Source of the DNA: Stomoxys calcitrans
Lineage: Eukaryota; Arthropoda; Insecta; Diptera; Muscidae
Direction: 5' to 3'
DNA: 64,000 bases
Assembly (NCBI RefSeq): GCF_963082655.1
Contig: NC_081553.1
Location: 225,979,070 to 226,043,069, forward strand
Part shown: positions 21,773 to 31,536 of the stretch, piece after piece
Layout: each line of letters opens with the position of its first letter
How positions within the stretch are numbered: position 1 is the first letter of the stretch
Made by a program: the position numbers and the translations under genes
Notes under the pieces: model-generated
Databases searched by the model: none
Seen by the model: the letters and a program-made list of their open reading frames with translations, nothing else
Told to the model about the DNA's origin: nothing

Positions 21773-23426
21773 TTTTTTTTTTTTTAAATCCTTTGTCAAA
21801 ATACTTAAAGAAAAATGTCTCACATCCTTCAAATTTCCTAACATACCCACTACTTTACCCATAGTTTTTCTTCTAAAATCTCCAAAAAAAATCTACCACT
21901 GCTATTAGTATTGTTTCGTGTTCAAGTCCATTTTGCTGCATTTTGGGAAAACACACCTGTAAATGGATACTCTTTTTGTTCTTATTTTGGTTATTTGGTT
22001 GTTTTTAGATTTTTTGTTTCAAATGGTTTGTCTGGTTGGTTATTCATTGGCTGGGGCCATTGTGTTTTGTGTTAACCAAAATAGTTGCATGCCATCCAGG
22101 TGAGCTTTAAACCCGACCAAAGCACCAAACACAACAGCAGCAAAACAAAACGAGCAATTCGTTAAAAGTGTTTTATTTGTATTTATATGTACATACATAT
22201 ATTGGACGAATATCGTGCCACTCATTCAACAAATCTACTTAATCAATTTAAAAAGTAAAACTCATAGAATATGCTAGGCAACCACCAAACAATGCACAGT
22301 GGGATGAAGAAAAGGTTGAGAGATTGATTTCAAAAGAAAAATAACAAATCCTTAAAATAAATCTTTGACCCAAATAAATAAAAAAACATAATTTTTTATC
22401 AAATTTCACTAACCAATGAACGTGCTCAAGTTGTTTTAGTTTTGAGTTATCTTCTGGCTTGAGTTTAAGAAAGGGGGAGCAGCAACTCTTGGCCATACTA
22501 ATCTTACTATGAAGTTGTTTCCTCTAAACCCCTTACAAACCACTGTCCATTGCCTTCAGGTATTAAGGAAATGGAGTTCCCAGTCGAATGAACATATAGT
22601 AAATTGAACATAGGCCACCATAGTAATTTTCTATGTTATTCAGCTTGGTGCTGTTGTTTCCCTTTTTTTCATTTCAGTTGTATGCATCATGAAAATTTAG
22701 TTTGTTAAGGGGGCATAGAGAAAAATTCCATGGCAATGCATAAAGGTTTATATGCAACTCTCGGTATTTTTGTCGTTTTTGCTCCTTTGCGGCTAAGGCC
22801 ATCCTTATAGATTGACCAGAGGACCTACATTTAGCCCAACGCTGTGAGCAGTCTTGTAGTGTATGCCATTCAAGGGTAGGCAAAGGCTTATAAAGGAAAA
22901 AATTTTGATTTCCCTTCAACGTAAAAGAATTCAAAATTTACCTTTAGTATGGGGAATTCAACAAAAAAAATAATTTTTGCACTGGCTAAACCTCAAAAGA
23001 GTGTTATCCACAAAAAGGACAAACCAAAAGAAAATTCCCAATCTTTTTTTCTAATTTTCTTTAGGCATTACTATTATCCATATGGTTGTATGTGTGCAGC
23101 CTTGGCTGGTTGAGTATGTAGAGAGAGAGAGAGAGATTTTCAAGTAAATTCTAAATTTTTTATGCTTTATTTTATGTTGCATACTTTTAGGCAAAACACT
23201 TTGAAGGCTTTTTTCAGCAAAATTTATTTTTATTCAAACTGCAATATTCATAGTCATAACACATGCTTGCCTCTGGCCATCAATTGTCATTTAAGACAGT
23301 TTTTATGAGTTGGCTCAAAGAAATTTAAGACTTAGGATGGAAGTCAATTTTATGTGAAGGATAGACATCAAAAGGTAGATTTATAAAAAGTTATTCCTTC
23401 AAGGACTTATTCAGACCTTGTGCAAA
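21773..23426. other. AT-rich DNA between minisatellite blocks
   Basis: A GA run lies near 23119-23136. Reverse-strand frames at 22248-22496 and 22674-22934 carry no recognised domain. No gene is supported. Confidence 0.45.
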
Positions 23427-24650
23427 ATAAATTTCAAAGAAAATTGTCTGACGAAATATTTTGTAAGAAAATTTGTATGACAAAAAACTTTCTATGAAAA
23501 TTTGTCTGACGAAAAATTTTCTATGAAAATTTGTCTGACGAAAAATTTTCTATGAAAATTTGTCGGACGAAAAATTTTCTATGAAAATTTGTCTGACGAA
23601 AAATTTTCTATGAAAATTTGTCTGACGAAAAATTTTCTATGAAAATTTGTCTGACGAAAAATTTTCTATGAAAATTTGTCTGACGAAAAATTTTCTATGA
23701 AAATTTGTCTGACGAAAAATTTTCTATGAAAATTTGTCTGACGAAAAATTTTCTATGAAAATTTGTCTGACGAAAAATTTTCTATGAAAATTTGTCTGAC
23801 GAAAAATTTTCTATGAAAATTTGTCTGACGAAAAATTTTCTATGAAAATTTGTCTGACGAAAAATTTTCTATGAAAATTTGTCTGACGAAAAATTTTCTA
23901 TGAAAATTTGTCTGACGAAAAATTTTCTATGAAAATTTGTCTGACGAAAAATTTTCTATGAAAATTTGTCTGACGAAAAATTTTCTATGAAAATTTGTCT
24001 GACGAAAAATTTTCTATGAAAATTTGTCTGACGAAAAATTTTCTATGAAAATTTGTCTGACGAAAAATTTTCTATGAAAATTTGTCTGACGAAAAATTTT
24101 CTATGAAAATTTGTCTGACGAAAAATTTTCTATGAAAATTTGTCTGACGAAAAATTTTCTATGAAAATTTGTCTGACGAAAAATTTTCTATGAAAATTTG
24201 TCTGACGAAAAATTTTCTATGAAAATTTGTCTGACGAAAAATTTTCTATGAAAATTTGTCTGACGAAAAATTTTCTATGAAAATTTGTCTGACGAAAAAT
24301 TTTCTATGAAAATTTGTCTGACGAAAAATTTTCTATGAAAATTTGTCTGACGAAAAATTTTCTATGAAAATTTGTCTGACGAAAAATTTTCTATGAAAAT
24401 TTGTCTGACGAAAAATTTTCTATGAAAATTTGTCTGACGAAAAATTTTCTATGAAAATTTGTCTGACGAAAAATTTTCTATGAAAATTTGTCTGACGAAA
24501 AATTTTCTATGAAAATTTGTCTGACGAAAAATTTTCTATGAAAATTTGTCTGACGAAAAATTTTCTATGAAAATTTGTCTGACGAAAAATTTTCTATGAA
24601 AATTTGTCTGACGAAAAATTTTCTATGAAAATTTTCTAAGAAAATTTTCT
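23427..24650 (-). repeat. 29-bp minisatellite, block 2 (inverted, homogeneous)
   Basis: About 41 nearly identical 29-bp units reading TCTGACGAAAAATTTTC then TATGAAAATTTG on the + strand. This is the reverse complement of the unit in blocks 1, 3 and 4. Divergence appears only at the edges. Confidence 0.97.
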
Positions 24651-25554
24651 TAAATTTGACGAAGCATTACCCTCGTAAATGAAAATATTTAGTTTAAGGT
24701 TTTTATTTTTTTTTTTTCATCCTTCTTCTTTACAAGTCATGCAGAAAAGACCTTGTTAAGAAAGTAATTTTTTCTGATTGCTGCAATTTCCATGTAGTAG
24801 CCATCAAATGATTAATTTTTGCCTCCCGAACCGTTCATGATTGAATGATTGTCATGCCTCTTAGGGATCTCCTTAGAAATTCCTGGGTGATATTTTTTTC
24901 TTGTGTGTTCGAGATGTCCCTTCTTAAAGTTATTTTTAAATAATTTATTTGTCACTCTGTTATTGTGGCTGTTTCTGAGGAAAAATCATAAATAAAATAT
25001 GCAAACATAGGAAATGTTTCTATTTTTTGTCATATTATTATTATTTTTATTTTCAAGATTTATTTGTTAGCTTATTGTTACCTAACAATGGCGATATGTG
25101 CTATTTTCATCTTTTGAGGAATTATCTGCGTCTTAAGTATGAATTCTCATACTTTAGCAAGATTTTCTTTTTTTTTTTCGTTCTCCTTCTTCTTCAAACG
25201 TCAATCCGGACAGCTGTCATGACGATTGTGAACACGTTTCCACAATGCTTTGGGCTAATAACAGAAATATGCATTAATAGACATTCATGTGTTCATGGTG
25301 GAACGAGGCACAATTTATATAAGCGGAAATTTTTTATTTAGAGAAATTTTGTCTTTAAGGAAATCTTATGGAATTTTTGTCTTAAGAAAAATTTTAAAGA
25401 AGTTCTGTTAAAACATTTTTTTTTTAAATCATTTCCTAAAGAAAATTTTTTCAGATTTTGTTTTTGAGAAAAATTTTTATGATAACATATTTTTTAAGAA
25501 GAATTTTGATAAAATTTTACCAAATTTTATCTTTAAAAAAAATTTTTCATTTCA
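24651..25554. other. Spacer between inverted minisatellite arms
   Basis: About 0.9 kb of AT-rich sequence. The frame at 25027-25341 is low complexity and not convincing. From about 25340, TTAAGAAAAATTTT-like phrases foreshadow the next array. Confidence 0.5.
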
Positions 25555-27103
25555 GTTCATAGAAAATTTTTGGTTTTCGTCAGACAAGTTTTCTTAGAAA
25601 ATTTTTCGTCAGACAAATTTTCATAGAAAATTTTTCGTCAGACAATTTTTCATAGAAAATTTTTCGTCAGACAAATTTTCATAGAAAATTTTTCGTCGGA
25701 CCAATGTTCATAGAAATTTTTTCGTCAGACAAATTTTCATAGAAAATTTTTCGTCAGACAAATTTTCATAGAAAATTTTTCGTCAGACAAATTTTCATAG
25801 AAAATTTTTCGTCAGACAAATTTTCATAGAAAATTTTTCGTCAGACAAATTTTCATAGAAAATTTTTCGTCAGACAAATTTTCATAGAAAATTTTTCGTC
25901 AGACAAATTTTCATAGAAAACTTTTCGTCAGACAAATTTTCATAGAAAATTTTTCGTCAGACAAATTTTCATAGAAAATTTTTCGTCAGACAAATTTTCA
26001 TAGAAAATTTTTCGTCAGACAAATTTTCATAGAAAATTTTTCGTCAGACAAATTTTCATAGAAAATTTTTCGTCAGACAAATTTTCATAGAAAATTTTTC
26101 GTCAGACAAATTTTCATAGAAAATTTTTCGTCAGACAAATTTTCATAGAAAATTTTTCGTCAGACAAATTTTCATAGAAAATTTTTCGTCAGACAAATTT
26201 TCATAGAAAATTTTTCGTCAGACAAATTTTCATAGAAAATTTTTCGTCAGACAAATTTTCATAGAAAATTTTTCGTCAGACAAATTTTCATAGAAAATTT
26301 TTCGTCAGACAAATTTTCATAGAAAATTTTTCGTCAGACAAATTTTCATAGAAAATTTTTCGTCAGACAAATTTTCATAGAAAATTTTTCGTCAGACAAA
26401 TTTTCATAGAAAATTTTTCGTCAGACAAATTTTCATAGAAAATTTTTCGTCAGACAAATTTTCATAGAAAATTTTTCGTCAGACAAATTTTCATAGAAAA
26501 TTTTTCGTCGGACAAATTTTCATAGAAAATTTTTCGTCAGACAAATTTTCATAGAAAATTTTTCGTCAGACAAATTTTCATAGAAAATTTTTCGTCAGAC
26601 AAATTTTCATAGAAAATTTTTCGTCAGACAAATTTTCATAGAAAATTTTTCGTCAGACAAATTTTCATAGAAAATTTTTCGTCAGACAAATTTTCATAGA
26701 AAATTTTTCGTCAGACAAATTTTCATAGAAAATTTTTCGTCAGACAAATTTTCATAGAAAATTTTTCGTCAGACAAATTTTCATAGAAAATTTTTCGTCA
26801 GACAAATTTTCATAGAAAATTTTTCGTCAGACAAATTTTCATAGAAAATTTTTCGTCAGACAAATTTTCATAGAAAATTTTTCGTCAGACAAATTTTCAT
26901 AGAAAATTTTTCGTCAGACAAATTTTCATAGAAAATTTTTCGTCAGACAAATTTTCATAGAAAATTTTTCGTCAGACAAATTTTCATAGAAAATTTTTCG
27001 TCAGACAAATTTTCAACAAAAAATTTTCGTCACACAAATTTTCAAAGAAAATTTTTCGTCAGACAAATTTCGTCAAATTTTCATAGAAAATTTTTTGTCA
27101 GAC
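25555..27103 (+). repeat. 29-bp minisatellite, block 3 (homogeneous)
   Basis: About 53 units of TTTTTCGTCAGACAAA plus TTTTCATAGAAAA, almost invariant from 25735 to 27000. It lies in opposite orientation to block 2. It ends in a short ACAATACAATACAAT run. Confidence 0.97.
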
Positions 27104-27980
27104 AATACAATACAATACAATTTTGTGATACAAATAAAAAACCTACCCGAATGACCCTCCTATGTCATATGACAGTTGTACCCACCTCCATGTGAAACAT
27201 AAAAGTATGAGCATGTACCCACATACTTAAATATTCTATTTCCTATTTTGATTTTCCTTTGCTTCCTACTTATAAGGATCTAGAACGGCAGGCATAGCGA
27301 ATGGGCTATGGAAATGTTTGCTGTTCCTGCTCCATTCCCCACTCGTGACATTTTGTTTGGTTCCGTTCGTTCGTGCTGCTATTAGACGCCTCTTAACTTC
27401 AATGTAAACTTTTTCCGTTTTCATCGTTACTTTGCATTACGATGAGCTCAGAAAGAAGCAGATCGTACATATTTTTGTAGTCGTTATCGTTTTAAGTGGT
27501 TGGAGTTTCGTTTCACCTACAACAACAGTCACAAAAAGTTTCATTCATAACAGTTGTTGTTGTTGTTGGTACTTGCTGGTACCACTTCTTCGTTTTCTTT
27601 TTGTTGTTGTTGTTGTTATTCCTTCATCATGTGTAGAGTCACAGAGTTTTAAGCAACGCAGCAGCAGCAAGGAGTCATAGTTGCCAAGCATACCTGACGT
27701 AGGCAATCATTTGAATACAGCAACTCAAACATTTGGGTATTCACAGTTACAGCGATTGTCAGTGTGTCATTGTTTAAGGGAGCATGAGTTGAAGTGTCGG
27801 TTTTGCTGTGAGAATGTGGGATGATGCGAGGTATACCTAGGACTATTAGTAGGAGGTTTAGTTTAGTCGGGGCCGTTTTGGCGTTGGTTTGAAGTGTAAA
27901 GGCCTCACAATTGTAACAAAATTTTATAAAAATGTAACAAAAACTTCAAAAATATTTGTTGTAGAGACAATCTGTAATAT
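27104..27980. other. Non-repetitive spacer with GTT runs
   Basis: It contains GTTGTTGTTGTTG runs near 27554-27620. The 82-residue frame at 27432-27680 is built largely on these runs and is not supported as a gene. Confidence 0.45.
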
Positions 27981-28140
27981 TTTCTATGGTAGCTTTATCA
28001 GGTTAAAGGCCGATTTTGATTGTACCATTCGAAATTTCAGCGAAATCGGTAATAAGTGAGTCGGTCATGTAATAAAACCGTAATTCGGATGAACGATCTA
28101 TATAACAGCTTTATCTAAATATGGTCCGATATGGACCATT
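27981..28140 (+). repeat. Single 153-family unit
   Basis: GGTAGCTTTATCAGGTTAAAG and AGCTTTATCTAAATATGGTC frame one diverged unit, lying directly before minisatellite block 4. Confidence 0.6.
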
Positions 28141-29129
28141 TCAGACAAATGTTCTTAAATAATTTTTCGTCAGAACAAATTTTCATAGAAAATTTTTCGT
28201 CAGAACAAATTTTCATAGAAACTTTTTCGTCAGAACAAATTTTCTTAGAAAATTTTTCGTCAGACAAGTTTTCATAGAAAATTTTTCGTCAGACAAGTTT
28301 CCATAGAAAATTTTTCGTCAGAACAAATTTTCTTAGAAAATTTTTCGTCAGAACAAATTTTCTTATAAAATTTTTCGTCAGAACAAATTTTCTTAGAAAA
28401 ATTTTCGTCAGAACAAATTTTCTTAGAAAAATTTTCGTCAGAACAAATTTTCATAGAAAATTTTTCGTTACACAAATTTTCATAGAAAATTTTTCGTCAC
28501 ACAAATTTTCATAGAAAATTTTTCTTCAGATAAATTTTTATAGAAAATTTTTCGTCAGATAAATTTTCATAGAAAATTTTTCGTCAGATAAATTTTCATA
28601 GAAAATTTTTCGTCAGATAAATTTTCATAGAAAATTTTTCGTCAGATAAATTTTCATAGAAAATTTTTCGTCAGATAAATTTTCATAGAAAATTTTTCGT
28701 CAGATAAATTTTCATAGAAAATTTTTCGTCACACAAATTTTCATAGAAAATTTTTCGTCAGATAAATTTTCATAGAAAATTTTTCGTCAGATAAATTTTC
28801 ATAGAAAATTTTTCGTCAGATAAATTTTCATAGAAAATTTTTCGTCAGATAAATTTTCATAGAAAATTTTTCGTCAGATAAATTTTCATAGAAAATTTTT
28901 CGTCAGATAAATTTTCATAGAAAATTTTTCGTCAGATAAATTTTCATAGAAAATTTTTCGTCAGATAAATTTTCATAGAAAATTTTTCGTCAGATAAATT
29001 TTCATAGAAAATTTTTCGTCAGATAAATTTTCATAGAAAATTTTTCGTCAGATAAATTTTCATAGAAAATTTTTCGTCAGATAAATTTTCATAGAAAATT
29101 TTTCGTCAGATAAATTTTCATAGAAAATT
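28141..29129 (+). repeat. 29-bp minisatellite, block 4 (GATAAATT variant)
   Basis: About 34 units. The left third uses a 30-bp variant (GTCAGAACAAATTTTC). The rest is a homogeneous variant with CAGATAAATTTTCATAG. The reverse-strand frame 28272-28475 (NEKFSMKICSDE repeats) is an artefact of the 30-bp period. Confidence 0.96.
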
Positions 29130-30556
29130 TTCGAGTTCGAGAAGGTCCAGAGAGTGGCCGGCATCGGTACCACAAGGGCACTGAAATCCGCACCGCAGGC
29201 AGGCCTGGAAGCGATGCTGGATATGGCCCATTGGGGCCTATTTTTGGAACTGCACCAGGATCGCGCTTAAGCTGAGGGAGCTCGGCATTCTGAAGGTGGA
29301 TGGTTGCGACCACAGTTCGATGTTTGGTGTTATGGATGCGGAGGGTGGACTGAGGGAGACCTCCAACTATCTGGCACCATTGCCGACTGGAGTGAGGTCA
29401 TTCGCGATTCGATGTCCTGAGAGGAACAAATGGAGGACGAATAGTGTACTTGAGGAGAATGAGATCTCGATTTACACAGATGGCTGCAAGATGGAGTCAG
29501 GGACTGGGTTGGGAGTCTACTCTGATGCACTCAATATCAGTATGTCTCTGAGACTGCCGAACGAGTGTACGGCAGAGGCAGAGAGGCAAGAGAAGGTTTG
29601 GCCCTCACATCTCATGTGGACAGTATGGTGGCGTTCAAAGACTTAGGTTTGAGGATGGTGAGGTCGAGATGCGTGGAGGATTGTTTGGAGTCCCTGAATA
29701 GACTCCGGGCCCATGATGTGGCGCTCACATAGGTCTGAAATCCGCACCGCAAGCAGGCCTGGAGGCGATGCTGGATATGCAGCCCATTGGGCCCTATTTT
29801 TGGAACCGCGCCAGGATCGCGCTTAGGCTGAGGGAGCTCGGCATGCTGAAGGTGGATGGTTGTTCGATGTTTGGTGTTATGGATGCGGAGGGTAGACTGA
29901 GGGAAACCTCCGACTACCTGCCACCAGTGCCGACTGGAGTGAGGTCATTCGCGATTTGATTTCCTGAGATGTCCCTCTCAAGACGGGCGAATAGTGTACT
30001 TGAGGAGAATGAGACCTTGATCTACACAGATGGCTGCAAGTTGGAGTCAGGGTCTGGATTGGGGGTCTACTCTGATGCACTCGATATCAGTATGTCTCTG
30101 AGACTGCCGGACGAGTGTACGGCAGAGGCAGAGAGGCAAGAGAAATTTTGGTAAGGGACTTACCGCCCTCAAAACTCAGAATTTATGTGGACTATATGGC
30201 GGCGTCCAAAGACTTAGGTTTGAAGATGGTGAGGTCGAGATGCGTGGAGGATTTTTTGGAGTCCCTGAATAGACTCCGGGCCCATGATGTGGCGCTGATA
30301 TAGGTTACTAGGCATGAGGTGATTCCAGGGAATGAGAGGGCGGACGAGTACGCCAGAAGAGGCCCAGTCTTGCCTACGTGCCATTTGTCGAGCTACTGAA
30401 CACAGTAGAGGATATGGCCAGGGCGACGTCGGTCGCGTGGTGGGATTCGGTGTATGGTTGCTGGACTGCAAAGGCACTATGGCCAGTCATCGACCAGAAG
30501 AGGAAGTTGGCGTGGCGAATTGGAGTTGCTGGCGTTCGATAAGAGGTCGATGAGTA
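29130..30556 (+). pseudogene. R1/I/LOA-type LINE relic with RNase H, internally duplicated, split by a younger LINE
   Basis: Frames read ISIYTDGCKMESGTGLGVYS (about 29469-29528) and, again, LIYTDGCKLESGSGLGVYSD (about 30018-30077), with TAEAERQE about 24 residues later. These are the first catalytic Asp segment and a Glu-containing segment of a LINE RNase H domain. The duplication arises because about 29180-29732 recurs at about 29733-30300 (CTGAAATCCGCACCGCA starts both). Frameshifts and stops interrupt both copies. Sequence at 30300-30540 continues towards the C-terminus and resumes at 34993 beyond the inserted retrotransposon. The relic is inactive. Its closest relatives in the window are the LINE relics at 37.3-39.5 kb. 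Confidence 0.75.
30539..30556. repeat. Left target-site duplication (18 bp)
   Basis: ATAAGAGGTCGATGAGTA is repeated exactly at 34975-34992. It flanks the retrotransposon on both sides and shows target-primed insertion. Confidence 0.92.
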
Positions 30557-30740
30557 TTTGCAAAACTATTTCTAAATCACTGGAAGGCGCCCACATTTTT
30601 CACTAACACAAGGAGTAAAATACAAACAACAGCTGGACTGCTCTATCAAACCTATAACTGCCGGACAAATCGATAATCATCATACAGCTGGTAAAAGAAA
30701 TAATCGTTATCGAAAAACACAGGGTGCACTGCAATACTAA
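30557..30740 (+). promoter_or_regulatory. LINE 5' leader, probable internal promoter region
   Basis: 184 bp precede the ORF1 ATG. Full-length LINEs carry their promoter here. Two CAGCTGG copies (30629 and 30686) and several short A runs are visible. No TATA box is obvious, as is usual for LINEs. Promoter activity is inferred from position only. Confidence 0.4.
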
Positions 30741-31532
30741 ATGAGCAGCAAGCGCACTCTTTTATCGACATCACCTGATCATAAAGAACATACACCAAAA
30801 AAATACGCGCCGTCCCTAAATATGAGTGTATGCAGTCATCAAGACGTGTTTACATGGAGCAAACTATGCGAAGTCCTGGACGACAAATTGAAGGGTGTAG
30901 CAAAGAAAGAAGATCTGACGGATATCAAACATGAAATTGAAGAATTAAAACATGAGAATTCTAAATTAAAGGAAGACATAAAGAAATTAACAAACCGTCT
31001 AGAACTAGTTGACCAGAAATCGAGAACCACAAATATCATGGTGAGTGGACTATCCTGTAATAATATCCCGGCCGCAAAAAAGAAGCTCGCCGACATCTGT
31101 AAAGACGTGTTGAATGTAGATGTTACCGTCACATACACCAAAATGCTATCCTCTGGAAAATCTTTTGTGTTTACACTAGGTACCGCCAGCGAAGTCCAAA
31201 GGGTTTTAAATGCTAGAAGTAACCTTAAGGGACAAGCAATTTTTATTCAGAAGGATTACACTGCAGCTGAACAGTCTATTAGATACAATCTCAGGCAAGT
31301 TAGCAAAGTAATATCTAAGCATAAAAAAGATGTAAAAGTACGGCTTGGTGAATTTTGTATCTACATCAACGATAAACGCTTTACTTGGTTCAATGGAAAG
31401 ATACGTTCTTCCGCTACAAACGATGTAAAATTTCTAGAAGATATATTAGCTGAATGCGGTTTTAGTTGTGAGGTTGTTTGCAACGAAAACGTAGTATTAA
31501 ATAAAAACGATAACAATCCTTATGTACAATAG
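30741..31532 (+). CDS. Retrotransposon ORF1 protein (coiled coil + RRM-like)
   Basis: The protein is 263 aa. The first 45 residues are polar and basic. Residues about 50-95 are heptad-like and charged (for example IKHEIEELKHENSKLKED), predicting a coiled coil for trimer-like assembly. Residues about 97-175 resemble an RRM: TTNIMVSGL is an RNP2-like strand and SFVFTLG an RNP1-like one. Residues about 175-220 (AEQSIRYNLRQVSKVISKHK) resemble the basic C-terminal domain of L1-type ORF1p. Known proteins of this type bind the element RNA and act as nucleic acid chaperones. The ATG at 30741 is the first in frame after the leader. The stop is TAG at 31530-31532, and ORF2 continues in the same frame. 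No CCHC knuckle is present, unlike Jockey or I gag-like ORF1. The family is recognised by architecture, not by a database match. Confidence 0.85.
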   Translation: MSSKRTLLSTSPDHKEHTPKKYAPSLNMSVCSHQDVFTWSKLCEVLDDKLKGVAKKEDLTDIKHEIEELKHENSKLKEDIKKLTNRLELVDQKSRTTNIMVSGLSCNNIPAAKKKLADICKDVLNVDVTVTYTKMLSSGKSFVFTLGTASEVQRVLNARSNLKGQAIFIQKDYTAAEQSIRYNLRQVSKVISKHKKDVKVRLGEFCIYINDKRFTWFNGKIRSSATNDVKFLEDILAECGFSCEVVCNENVVLNKNDNNPYVQ

Positions 31533-31536
31533 CTAG
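31530..31536 (+). promoter_or_regulatory. Candidate UAG readthrough site between ORF1 and ORF2
   Basis: The bases are TAG CTA G: the ORF1 stop followed directly by CUAG. A stop followed by CUAG (best documented as UGA-CUAG) is a known strong readthrough context in animal mRNAs. The frame then stays open for 1076 codons. In that frame no ATG occurs before 31782, which lies past the endonuclease motifs beginning at about codon 7 after the stop. Readthrough, yielding an ORF1-ORF2 fusion, is therefore the simplest route to a complete ORF2. Alternatives are reinitiation at a non-AUG codon or a UAG mutation in this copy. Confidence 0.6.

Noticed and set aside
27432..27680. 82-residue frame with hydrophobic segments
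   Set aside because: It depends on GTTGTTGTT runs and lacks any motif.
20292..29129. CRISPR-like array (regular 29-bp repeats)
   Set aside because: There are no spacers; units abut directly and the sequence is eukaryotic.
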